A stretch of DNA of 60,000 nucleotides from Liolophura sinensis (Eukaryota > Mollusca > Polyplacophora > Chitonida > Chitonidae), in the NCBI RefSeq assembly GCF_032854445.1, contig NC_088300.1, positions 64,766,984 through 64,826,983 of the forward strand. Reading direction: 5' to 3'. The notes under the pieces were generated by a model. The model made no database searches, was not told the origin of the DNA, and was given only the letters and a program-made list of their open reading frames with translations. Positions 1-13,021 of this stretch are shown in pieces; position 1 is the first letter of the stretch; each line of letters begins with the position of its first letter. The position numbers and the translations under genes are program-made.

Positions 1-3000
1 AGTTTTGCTGGATTGTTAGATATTTAGGTGTTTTTGAAGCATATCCTTAGAGTCTGAAGAACAAAAATACATGGACAGACAATTATGGAGTTGCATCACA
101 ACAGTCTTACTTTCTGCAAAGTTGATGTTTTGGGACAGGAGGAATCTGGTAGTACGTAGATGTTACTATATGTGCCTGTAAAACTTGACTGGCTGTACAC
201 AGAAATGGTAGATAACAAGGACAGCGCACCTACATGTACTGTAAATTATGGACTCTTCCATCACAAAATTTAGGTTAGTTATGCGGCATTTAAAAGCCTA
301 CATTCTTAAGCGACCATCCTAAAAGCACATGCATCCTTGCTACACAGCTAGGTAACACTATCAACCCTGAAGTTTCTTTCAAGCTGTAATCTCTTATTTT
401 GGCTGAGTTTTTCAAGGCTATCATCTATAAGCAGGTTCTATTTATGTAATTTCACTTCCGTAAGTGATCAGTGCAGGTCCATGTATGTATATGTCAGAAT
501 GTCACAAATGAATGCAATTTTCACTCTGCAGTAAGAGCCAGTGTCAGACCCTGTCGAGGCTTAAAGAAGAGAATTTCAAATTCTGTGTGAAAATTTGAGC
601 AATTTTTTTTTTATCCATTGTCTTCTTCAGTTGTTATTGAAGGCCCTGGATTATACCATAAAATTCACCTTCACATGATTATCATTGATCTTGCTGTTAA
701 TTTCTCAAGTTTTGCAGGATTTAAAACTCAAGATTTAACTTCTTACAGAATTTGAAGGGGGCCAATGTAATCCACTTTCCAACCAAAGCTTATTACGTAA
801 CGAATCACTTTGATTGGTGAGTTGTGATCACATGGAGCAAACATCTGGTCCTTTCCTGAATTATAGGTTGCACAAACTTAGGTGTATCTTGAAGAAGCGA
901 GTTGTGGAAATGTCAGCTGGCAGATGTTGGCCTGCTAGAAAATGTACCTAAAGAGTACCATGTGTTTGTAGTGCTGGAGTTGGTTAGCAGGCTTTGTTTA
1001 TGCTCACATGTTTTTCAGGTTTACACCCCGCTCTGTTTATGCGATACATGTTCACTATATAAACCCTTGTCATAAGATTATACCATCTATGGTCTGACAT
1101 TTACTGACCCAGTTAGAGAGCCGAGTGGGCGATACCTGTAGAGAAGCCCTGTTTTTACAAGCTTGACCTTTGACCTGGGATGGAGTTTAAGCCTGTAACT
1201 CTACATTCTTTGCATTCAACCAGCCCTTACCTCTCAGTCTTTCAACACTGCAGTGTGACTGAGTATAACATGTCAGAAAAACCAGTAATATCTCGACTTC
1301 ATAAACTAACTCTTTGACTCATATGTTTAACATGGGACACATGTGTTCATGATTACATGTATTTCATTTAATCTTTAAAGAGTATCATATTTAATGACAT
1401 GAAGCTACATTACAGGTATAATCTGTTCCTTGATGCAACTGAGAAAGCAGTAATCAGGCTGCCCATCTCACATGTGCTTTGGCACAGCTTTTGAACTGTT
1501 TTGCTTCTGATCCATGTTAACACATGTGCCATGTGGGAACTTAGGGTGATTCTAAAGACATTACCATCACTGATACTACATGTGTAGGTGTAATCAGATT
1601 AGCTTGTACATTCAGAGTCTGTTCTATTTCAAAATGTTCTTTCTGATTTAACTGTCATTTTAGCAACAAGTAGCCCCCGGGAACCCAGTGCAAGTAGTTT
1701 GCATTTACATATACTACAGTGTAAGAAAGTAAATTTTTGTTGCAGTGTGACAGACAGATTTCAAAACCTGTTCAACTTAACACATGTTGTGAAGATGTTT
1801 GAAGTTATTAACGTGTAAAGTTTGTCACTACTAATGTTCATATATGTGCCTGACAGGATGAGATATGATGTCTGACAATGTCTTTGTCAAGCTGCTTAGT
1901 TGCAAGTTTGGTGTAATATAGTTGTCCAGTCCAGCATGTGATTATTTTATTGACCTAAATGTTATCTTTAATTTGCAAAGAAATCTTTAAGATTATTAAT
2001 AATGTGAATAATACACAGTGCCAGGTGGTCTTTTATGGGCTTAAGACTATTCTTAAGACCAAACTCCCAGCTACATTTACTGTAAGAGACCTAAAACATC
2101 ACCCATGACTTATTATTCTTGCCGCATTGTGAGAGTTCTGTTGATCTCTGAATGGTGTTTTATGGTTTGTTTGGAAGTTAGGATGTTATCCTACTCAGCA
2201 GCCAAAGTAATTTTTATGACATTTATTTGCATCTATAATTTATGCACTGTTGTAGATGGACTTTTAAGTCATTTACTGTACCTGATATATCTTTACAAAT
2301 CACAGTAGTGTAGTGGAACAGGGAGGACATCCCTCATATTTAGACATAAATGTCTTCATGGCTGTAACGCATTCGAGACAACTTTGGGTTAAAGTTGGCT
2401 CAGAGATTCACAGAGTCCGTAACTTTTGGCTTAGGGCACATATGGCATCTTGGGCAGTAGCTATGGATGTAAACCAGTCAGTAGAACAGGTATTACTTGA
2501 ACAACAACTAGTCGGTCACCTTGTCAACCAGTGAAGACATTCCTCACGCTGACAGCTTACACCTGAATCATGTTTGTAGACCAGACAATCTGACTGTGTG
2601 AAGAATTGACTTCTTATGACAGCCACTGTTGTCATGTTTGACTGTGACCTGAGAAAAGCGTTCCACTTAACTGACAATTTACAAATGGATGCCATATATA
2701 AAGTGAAAAGCCCAGTTGTTAGACATGAATGGGATGTCACACTTCCATTAATGTACAGCTTATTAATACATTGACATATTACAAATGAGCAGCCCTTTTC
2801 CAGAGCTCTGGCTCAGTGAACTGTATGAACATGTACGTTGTTTGTTTAAATCCACAGTTTTGACTGTGGCTTTAAATCAGGATGTTGGTGGTTAGGCATT
2901 TGGCCAAGGGTTGCTGTGTACCTGACTGATGTTGTTGTAAGTGGAAATTCTTGAGCATGACATTAAACATCATGCAAATAAATATTACAAAGGACTTAAT

Positions 3001-4810
3001 ACGTGAATCATTAGATATGATTAGATGCCTACAAGAACAGGAATTTTTTCTTGCAACTCTAGAATGATACATGCTGTATGATGGGTAAGGTTTGTAAAAG
3101 GCTATTGAATGACTGAGGCACACGTACTTGTTTACACAAACTATTCCTTGTTTTATGATCAGATTTCCTTTGCTGTGAAATCGTGATGATGCACACGTGT
3201 GGAGAGCGGACACGTATATCGTGGTTTATCTCATCAACCATTCACATGCGACGCTTTCATTGGATACACAGAGTCGAGGTTTCTGCACCCATCAGTATCA
3301 TGATAAAGCAGATTACAAGATAAGGTAACATTACAAGCCCAGTGTCTTGTGGAGAAGCCTGCCTGTTAATAAGCAGAGTAGAAGCTGAGAGTGAACAAGA
3401 TATCTGAGGATACACAGTATACCATTAAAATGTTACAAATGATGTGGTTTGTGCATAAATAAGTATGTAAATATAGTATGAATAATAGTACGTGTGTACA
3501 TGTGTCATATGACTATCATGTAATTGACATTGTGTACCTTGTGACCTGTAACCTGGGGTACCAGATTGTAAGATATAGTGTGTATAAATACATATAAAGT
3601 GATCAATAGGTAAAGATCTGTATCAGCTTGTGCATCAACAGCTGGCCACTGATCTCATATCTTTAGACATGATCACCTTTCTACAGGTTAGAGTTGTGTG
3701 TGTCATGCTGCAGCTCTTCATGAAAATTGTACTGCTCTTGAAAAGTGATAAGTAAAAATGTAGCTATATCCACATTCCATGCCAAGTACAGGTACATGGA
3801 CAGCTGTTCTTCTATAGGTATTTGACTATTTGCAGGAGAACTATTTTTATACCCTCATCAACTATTTCTCAACTCTTCTCAGCTCATCCAGTATTCTGGT
3901 GGAATGTGCATGTATCAACACACATGAACTTTACCATTTACATACACGCATCTGTTAACTTTCAGCTTAAAATTGGAAGTTAACACAATACCTTGCATTT
4001 TCACCACCAAAAAGAACATCAGTGGATTCCCCCATGAATGGCTATCAAGATAGATCTATTTTTTGCATACATGTACATGTACCATCATCATGGCATGTAG
4101 TACATGTATATGCTTATCTACATGTACAGTATGTACATCTACATCTACATGTACCACTAGTACCTACTGTACATGTGTGAGGGGTATGCAGGTGTATTTA
4201 TAGAGCGGCTCATCTATAGCCGTACATCCTGTTGACTGTGGTAAATGTACATTTAGCCTTCTGTCAGATAAGACTCCATGATATACATGGTTTGGTGTAT
4301 GACTATAGACTGCCCCCTCAATGCCAGAACCTTCTCAGAACAACACCAACATGGCAGAGTTTATAGAGGGAGAGGTTTCCAGAATCGAGTGGGAGAAACA
4401 TTTCACAGCACCTAAGCGAATTGTCAGCAACACGGATGACATAATCAGTGTTTGATGAGCTAATGTTTGCACATGGAATCATTCCTTATAATGCAGTGTT
4501 TGCATAGTTTCTGGTTAGTGTGGATGTCTGTGATACAAAAGTGGGTCACAGTCCTGATGTACCTGTTGGTTACCTTGTAAAAGTAGAGCAATACAGGTGT
4601 TATAGTTAATGGTTAAAGACATAACTACATGTATTTGTGTGGCCTTAATGTACAAATGCACACGTATAAAGAGCTCAGCATGGCACCCAGGTATGGACAT
4701 GTAGTGCTGAAAACCACAAGGCAACATGATAGAAACAATAATGTTAACCACAACCACAATAATGTAGTGAAAATCCTAGTCTTAATATACCTCTGTGTTG
4801 TCTTCCCATT

Positions 4811-4985
4811 CATGTCAGTGATTCAAGTCCACACTGTACGTGGGACGGTGTGCCAGCAACCTTGTGGATGGTTGTTAGTTTCCCTCTGGCTCTTCTTGGT
4901 TTCCTCTCATCATGTGAACGTTGGCTGCAGTCGTACAAGTGAAATGTTCTTCAGTACAGCATAAAACGACAGATTAAATACGACA
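4811..4985 (+). mobile_element. SINE fragment (B box to tail)
   Basis: The B-box-like GATTCAAGTCC is followed by GTGCCAGCAACCTTGTGGAT, TTTCCTCTCATCATGTGAAC and AAGTGAAATGTTCTTCAGTA, ending GCATAAAACGACAGATTAAA. The order is as in 15921-16179. Confidence 0.7.
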
Positions 4986-7900
4986 GAAGTAGTACATATA
5001 CATGTAGGTGAAGACTGCAGTGTTGAATTGGCACACAGTGTTGTTACCCACAGAATACCACAGGGCGGGGGGTTATTATTGTCGTCTTTTAAGGGTCTGG
5101 GCAATATAGCTTGGTTGTCATGGAAATATTAATCACTTAGCAGGGCTAGAATTTAAGGAGAAAGTCTAACTGGCCAGCAGGACCAGTATTCTCAGAGTTC
5201 TGGTCTTGACAAAATGAAAAGGACAAGCTTAATAGCGCCATAACAAGCACTTTAATACAATGGCTCATTTCCTGGGAAATGAATCATTGGGTGCTACAAG
5301 TGTAGGTCTTGTTTGAAACAAAACAATTCCTAATTTTGCATTTACAAATTACATGAGCTCCTAAGTACTGTAGTTCAGCTTAAGTTTCATCTTAGGCATG
5401 TAAACTGCACTGGCTGCAGCACATGTACAAACCTTAAAGTTACACTTTTGATGCTAACACATAGGCCAAAGTTTTACTGATAAGAAATTAATCAAACTAA
5501 ATTAATTAAAACAACAATAAATCCATAACAAGCGCTAATGTATTAACAGTAACTGTAAGCACAATACTTCATTTATGACAGCAGACAGTGAGCTGCTGGT
5601 CATTCAGGTTTAATTGGATAACCCTATGGTGACTGGTCAGTCACAAAGTGTCACTTAATGGATGCCTTTATTTTCACTCTAAATATGTACAGTCACTACA
5701 CACAACATTTGTGCTGCATTAGTCTACCTAATTGATAGTCAGTTAATCTTGCTTTTTTTTTCACAGGGCTTAACTCTTCTAAGTATCGCCACATTACGAT
5801 GTTGTTGTTGTTGATTTATTGCCCCGGTTAGAGACCTACAAATCGATAATTTGTACTGGGCGTGTGTTACATATCGTGATATGATATACATACGATGAGA
5901 GAGGCTGTTTTTTTATCAACTCTACTTGCCTTCCAAGATCACCTTTCTGATGCGCCCAATACATCGCTCGGGGGGTTTCAGCACTTCAAACTTCCTTTTC
6001 ATAATGATGTCGTACACTGCTTGGGTGTTTCTGTCTACCAAACTGCGACCAGTGTGAAACAGAGCCCTGCCAAATCAAATAATAAATGAATAAATGGAAG
6101 CAGTCAAGATGCACCATGTAACTGCTTAGATGAAGGGCCACTGCCTGCTGTTAATACAGCTACCCATATAATATTTTAATTGAGGGAAAACAAACAGGAT
6201 GACAGGACAAAACACAAAATAATTGTATCTGTTGACATAATGATGTGTTGTTAGTTTTACACTTGAAGGGTTGTTGACCTAACCCGCATAATTTGATATT
6301 TATGACATCTTGAGTTCATGTAGTTGAAAACCAATTGTAATACTGGGAAGTATATTTGTGTGTAAAATAACCTACAGTTGTCATGATTGGTTCGTTCCAT
6401 TGTCTGTTCAGTTTACCTTTAATTTCAGTTTTGTCTGCAATTTCAGGGAAACTCGCTAAATTCTTACATGGTTACAATAGGAATAGGCTAACATAACTAG
6501 TGTCACCACAACAACAAGATGCCAATCTATGCAGCTTTTACATATTGCCCTGTTGTCATGATACATGTACTGTACACGCTTACTGGCTGGGTCCTCTTCA
6601 TGCTATGGTATCAATGTCTGCTCTGAGTACCTTTACACAGCTGATTAACCTGAGTGATCTCAATCAGAACTGTCCATATATTAACGTCCTAGGTTTTAAT
6701 CTGACCCAAAACTGGCCTCATGGGTTAGTCCAGGTCTCTGTCAGGGGAGTGGATGGGGGATAGCTTAGATGATGGCTGTGATAATACTGTAGATGGATAG
6801 ATGGCTATCAGCTCTGCTGGAGGGGATGTTCTCTGATGCACAAAATGTGTGTACCAAGTCTGTTGCTTTGAAGTCCATAGTGTTAAGCCATAATCGTTCA
6901 TTCATTTGTTTAAAGTTCCATGTTTTGTGATCACTTAGTTCACTTGATCCTCTTGGAGGCCTGTTTTCCCTTAAAAGACCAAGAGACTTTATAGAGCTGC
7001 TTGTCTCATCTAAAAGGTTGATGTGTAGTGTAGTCAGCCATAAAATGCATACATGTAGGTACAGGGCAACTTCTGCTGCCATTTGTTGGGTAGTCTACTG
7101 TTTCATGAAGCCAGAAATTGAAGCCAGTTATCTAGACTACTGCAGTGAATAAGTGATTCACTACTAGTATGTTTTACTGATTTTTACTACAAGTTCAAAT
7201 TTGCAGAGGTTGCAACAAAAAAGGACATGCTGTCATGCACTCAGGCTCTTTGTTAAATCACTGATCTATGTTGATGGGTAGGGTGTCAGAAATTGAATCC
7301 ACAGACCTACCAAAAGATGTATACATGTAGAGCTGCTTATTGCGAGTAAAAACTTCATGTTACATGGCGTGAACTTTTGTCTTGTCCAGTGTTGGCCAGG
7401 CAGGGGTATGGCTACATGTGGGAGAAGGTATTTTACTGGTGTTGCTGTCAGGGCTTGGTAGCGAAGGCTGATCTACACTTAACAAACCTGCAGCAGGCTT
7501 TCAGGTTGTCACACATTTCTGTTAGCTCTGACATTAAAACATGTTTGACATCATGGATATCTGATATTCAGTCCACTTTACTTTTTGCTGTACACAACTG
7601 TGACCATTCAGAACTGACTTAATGGATCATGCGAGCATTGCAGGACACAAGTGGCTTGATTGCTATATACATGTATTCATAATTGCATAGCTGTAAACCA
7701 GGTTACTGCTAATTGAGATCTCTGTCCTTGACCAGTTTATACCATTTGTACGCTCCCATGTGGGTTAATTACATATTGGCCTGTGTTTCCCATCCTTCCA
7801 TTGTTTACATCATTTATAAGCTCAGGTTATCCTTAGCCTTTCTTTCATCAGTTCCTGAGGTAAAGTTCCATACTTTCCTATATTGAATAAATATGCAATG

Positions 7901-10089
7901 ATTTTGTTTAAAATGTACTTGAACAGTACAAACATCGTTCATCCGGTTAATTTTGAAGTACAGGTAGACTGATAGTTTTTATTAATTTTCAAATTTTTGT
8001 CTATATTTACACTTTCAGCTCTTTACAAGAAAGCTTCTTGATCTTAGTTTACAGTATAAAGAGTTTACAAATTGGTTTCTGTCAGCATGTAGCTGTAAAT
8101 CCTGATATAGCATTAATCATGCAAGTGTGGCAGTAGAAAATGAGGTTGGTTAGGAAATGTGGAGTAGAGTTTTATGAAAGCTGTCATTGTCTGTGCTACA
8201 ATGTCCTGAATTATGGTACATTTCTGATTAACCCTGGTCAGTCATGGGGAGATAGGGAGGGTTTTGCCCCAGTAACTCAGCAATCTGAACAGCCAGCACT
8301 CTCTGGCCAGGGTAGAGAAACAGACTTGAACACTTGCCTGATGTAAACCCATTTGTAACCTTGCCTCTGCTATAGGCTACCATGGAAACAGATTGCGCAG
8401 GCCACTCTATACCTCTGCCTTTGTTTAATGGGGAACTTAAGAAGACAATATAGCGCATGGGAATTGCATAACTCCTAACAGAGTTCCTGGCAAGGAGAAA
8501 ATGATGTGACTAAATTGTTAAAAGCATGGAAATGTCAAGCCCTGCATAAAGCCAGTCTAGCGTTGAGTAGGCCAAATTTTATAGTAGTCACTGCACTGGC
8601 ATGCTCGCAATCTGCTACATGGAGTTAAATTGCAGGGGTTGTAAGCTCTTTTGTGGGCGAGTGACATGGAGTATCTAAACTTGTTAAGTGTTAGGATATA
8701 TGGCTTTGCACCAGTTTGGTAGTTTCCCTTCATTGAACTGTAGATATGATCTGCTGAAGGATGCAGTCCCACTACAGATTAAATATTGATTCCTGTGGCC
8801 ATAAGCATGATATTGGAGATTTATCAATGAAGAGCTAATTTAATATGGCAAGAAGTTAAGTGAAAGGAGCTGGCATTTATGATGATTGATTTCAATGCCT
8901 TACAAGAATGAAACCGACAAGAACTGTTCCTTTCATTGCTGTCATCTCTTTTCATTTGTTCTCGGATCTCAGTTCCTCTTGAAGGCTTGTTGTATGTGGA
9001 TTATTTGTACAATATCATTTCTGTTTGTTCGTCAACATTTTAACATTTGTGCATGCATGTAAATTCATTAGATATTCCTCTATATCGTTCTACTTATTCT
9101 GAATGGTGAATAACCTGTATAAAAAAAAATATCTAAAATTACAGTTATAATGAATGTCTGCGATACAGTTACTACAGCTGTTGGTCTAAAAACGATATAC
9201 ATGTAGTAGAATTGATTTTCAAGATCTGTCTCCAAGACACATGTACACGTAGCTTTTAAAATTGCTTTCCTAGAGGAAAGAAAAGAATAATTAAAAAATA
9301 AAAATTAAAAATAAAATAAAAAATTTTCTTCTGTAAAATATAGTCAGTTTAGTAGTTGGATAGGTGTTGTTAAATTAAAGGCATTATGAAATTACCAGCG
9401 CAAACATTATATTTAGGAATTGTCAAAAGCTAGCTTGACATTGGTTTGTCCTTTAGTGTAGGTGATTTTCCCACTAATCCGTTTAATTGTCGGATGTGTA
9501 ACACAAAGCTGGAGCTAATGTCAGAATGTCTAACTGTCTTGTCCTGCCAGCTGCTTGGGGAATTCCTGCCTGATTTTGCAGCCTAAAGCTAACAAGGGAA
9601 GAGGACTATGGTATCAGTGACACCATAACCATGTTGTCCAGAGTTCTGTAAATAGATTGGTCACCACTCAGAGCTGGTAATGAGATCAGTTGTGAGCTCA
9701 AGTCTGGAGAATCTCAAGATGGTCACAGAAAGCCCTTGTCTGAAGGAACACTTGAAATCCTAACTCAATCAGCTGTTATCTGCAGATTGATTGACCATGG
9801 CCATTGTCTGCAGCAGTGCCATCTGCAGTCAGATTGTCCATCTTAACAGTCTGTAGTATTTAGTTGTACAGTTTGTAGAGGATTCTAATTTAGCAGTACA
9901 AGCACACGAGTTCTTGTTTCGCTGTAATCTCAGTGGCATTGTGGATTTTCTGTTCCAAAATTATAGTTTTACACTATAGGGCTGCCAGAGGAGAACAGTA
10001 GAAAGGGAAAGAAACAAAATCATTATTGTCAAGCCAGAAAACTTTTATTCTGGTATATACATTGTAAGTACGTCACTTACATTAGGCCG

Positions 10090-10275
10090 GACTGCAGTGA
10101 TCCTCGCTGCCTTTGTCTCTGACCAAATGAGGCTGTGATTTGTGAAGTTTCTGCCAAAAGGAGGAGGATTAACTTTGGCAATCAAGGTTCCTCCACCCAT
10201 AAACCTGACCGTCATCGTATAAGGGAAACGTTCTTGAGCATGGCGTTAAGCAACAGTCCGATAAATAAATTTATA
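10090..10275 (+). mobile_element. SINE 3' fragment
   Basis: It ends ...GTTCTTGAGCATGGCGTTAA, GCAAC and (AAAT)n. The CTTGAG..GGCGT tail is shared with the other SINEs in this window. The upstream boundary is uncertain. Confidence 0.5.
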
Positions 10276-12849
10276 CATACAATGTCAGCCATTTCTAGGA
10301 CTTTTTTTTCTTAATGTGTATGCAGCTGTCTGTTAAAGAGCATCCAACACACTATGGCTTAAAGGTACATGTAGATTGCCACAGCTGTTGACTGATGTGT
10401 GCATACATGTACCCTAGGATAACCCATCTTGCCTTTTGCTGGCCATTGGTAAACCAGCATTTCCTTGTGATAAGATGATGGTGTTAGTTTCTACCTGACT
10501 TCCGGCCCTCCTTGGTGCCCAAAGTCTCCTCAGGTTGTACATCAGACACACGGACCCTTTACAAGATACCCTTTATCTCGATCATGTGGGGAGCATGTTG
10601 ATCAAGATACTTATAGCCAAATTGTCGAGGCTTTTAAGTTTGAAGATCCTGCTTGTGATTCAATTAATAGTCACTGTTCTCTGTGAAATAAGAACCCTTT
10701 AACATAGCAAGTTGAAAATCTGAATGTAGATTGAGGAGGATTCCTATATTGCAGGCTGACGTTCAGACCAAATTTACAACTTTCTACATTTAGACTGATT
10801 GTAGTTCCTTCAGGTTTTGATTCATCCATTAAAAAGAATATAGATTTAAATATTTATGTAAGTGTTAATGAATTAATCTATTTATCATAGAATGGATTGC
10901 AGTATGTTCAAATTCTGTATGCTCCTGGACTTTTACTGAATGACAGACAGTCAGCTGTTTTCTATAATATCATTATTCCTTTAATGTTCGAAAGTATCAC
11001 ATTAATCCATCTAAGAATTGCGGTTTGGAATAGTTCCAAGCGTCTTCAGAAGGGCGATGGGCCAGGTGATAAAAGGCAGGGACATGAATATTGATGAGTC
11101 CTGTGCAGTGTATTATATCACCATTGCCAGTCAATTTATCTCTGCTCTGATGCTATCAAGCTCCTGCTCAGTTGGGGGTTAGTTAATGAGTGTTAGCCCT
11201 GCCACTCAGCCTCCTTCCCTACACTTTACCCAACCATCAAATTTCTCTGAGCAGGGCGAAGTCCACAGGGAAGGCTAGAGTACTGTAAAATACAGCCTGA
11301 TGTTGATATTGATCTGAGCCTGTGTTATTGTCTATATTTTCCACTGCTCTAATCTTGGTGCCTATCTCTGACATCCACAAAGAAAGACTGTTTTGACTAA
11401 AGACACACCAGCTGGTGTGATAGGGTGGTACTAGTACTGACGGAGCACCCTGATTACATTGAGATATTGTTGCTAATGTGGTCACTTCTTTGGTGATCAT
11501 TGATGTGTAAACTTGTAAGTCAATTTGTCAGTAATGTGACTGGCAAACAAACCTCTTCAGAACTAGCTGACAAATGGTTGTATTGTGCCTTAAAAAAAAA
11601 GGTTTTGAAAGGAAGAGAAAGAGCTCTGTGAATGCATGGAAATGATTAATTTCTCAGTATTTTGTCTTAGTATTAGCATGGTATTCATTCATGTACATAT
11701 AGGTGTATAGATAAAATAATGCATCTGAGCATTTCAACTTTCGATTTTACCCTGAGCTAGTATTCCAAATTCCATACCTCTTCTGCTCATTTTTCACTGC
11801 TGCTTGCATGTACTTAAGTGTGAACAAACATGGCCACGGTGATGGGTATTTTAGTACCAGACGTTCTCAATAATTACAGACACAATTTCAGACATTGTAT
11901 ACTAGCGTGCCTTGCAAGGGATATGGTTTTAAGGAGTAAACTCTCTGTGGGGAGTAGGGGATTACCTGAGGGATTCTGAAGACCTGGACAAGCTGGGGAG
12001 GAATGCCTGGGGAGATTAGATTACGCTGACTTTTTGTGCTATTGAACGACAGCTTTCCAATGCCGGTTTAAAACTTAGCCCACATTGGTAGGCCTATAAA
12101 CTACAATATTCAACAAACCGAAAGTTTTCACTTGCAACATGGTGTCTCAGATGTGGATATGCTGCAATTGTGAAATATGCACTTATGAGCTGTGTTCCAC
12201 TGTGCTTTGGCCAGTAGAATCTCTCGTTAGACAGGGCTACGTGCTGTCAATACACGTGGCCGTGGAAATTTGACGACTTCACTATTAATCAGATTTACTG
12301 GACACCTACACCATGCGTTCACGAGACTTAAAAATCTAAAGATAATAAGTTCTATTGTAAATTAGGTTCAGAATATTTATCGCTGACGAGTAGTGTGAGA
12401 AATAGTGTGAATTAGGCCAAAAGATCTGCGTAAAATTTCACGTACATTTTCCAGTCGCTTGATTTGAGCACATGTTGAAAACGGGCAGAGCCCTAAAGAA
12501 TATGACCTCTAACCGCGTGACGTGGGAGATAGGCTGTCCTGTTGATGTAACAACACAGCGATGGCTGAGACAGCACGTCACGTGCAACGTTAGTGAAAAC
12601 CTACTGGCTGACAATAGAGTACATGATCCTTGCTTTCATGATGGGTACTTGATTTCCACGATTTTTTCTTTTACATTTTGTCGCATTCGCTGATGAGATG
12701 TAGTAGACTAGAGCATCCAGCAAGTCAAAGTACTCGGTGGCATAAATAGCCTGACTAGACCCATGAATTTAGGCTTTGTACATTACTTGAGGAATGAAAT
12801 AAAAGTTTATTTGACAAAATATATGACAAACATTGTAACAAATCCATAT

Positions 12850-13021
12850 TTGCCTCGAAAGTATACACAAACACAGTCTTGATCCAATCCAAAACATGCT
12901 GCCAAGTGGGTGTAGGGATCCTCCCGTTTGTGCTGGTGGCCTCTCCTCTCATGTATGCCATCCAGGAATTCCGGAGATGATCCTTAAAGGGTTTGTTAAT
13001 TGATACATGGAGAGGTTGAAT
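12850..13021 (-). pseudogene. Pogo/Tigger-like DDE transposase fragment
   Basis: On the - strand, after a TTTGTAG acceptor-like site, the frame gives IQPLHVSINKPFKDHLRNSW, then MAYMRGEATSTNGRIPTPTW and QHVLDWIKTV. This matches the C-terminal part of pogo/Jerky-type DDE_1 transposases, where the usual continuation is a helix ending in SFKKCGISN. Here similarity stops after WIKTV, so it is truncated. The catalytic Asp residues would lie upstream and are not seen. Confidence 0.7.

Noticed and set aside
2105-8772. Many 60-110 codon frames
   Set aside because: No homology, no splice-consistent structure, and low-complexity or random composition typical of AT-rich non-coding DNA.
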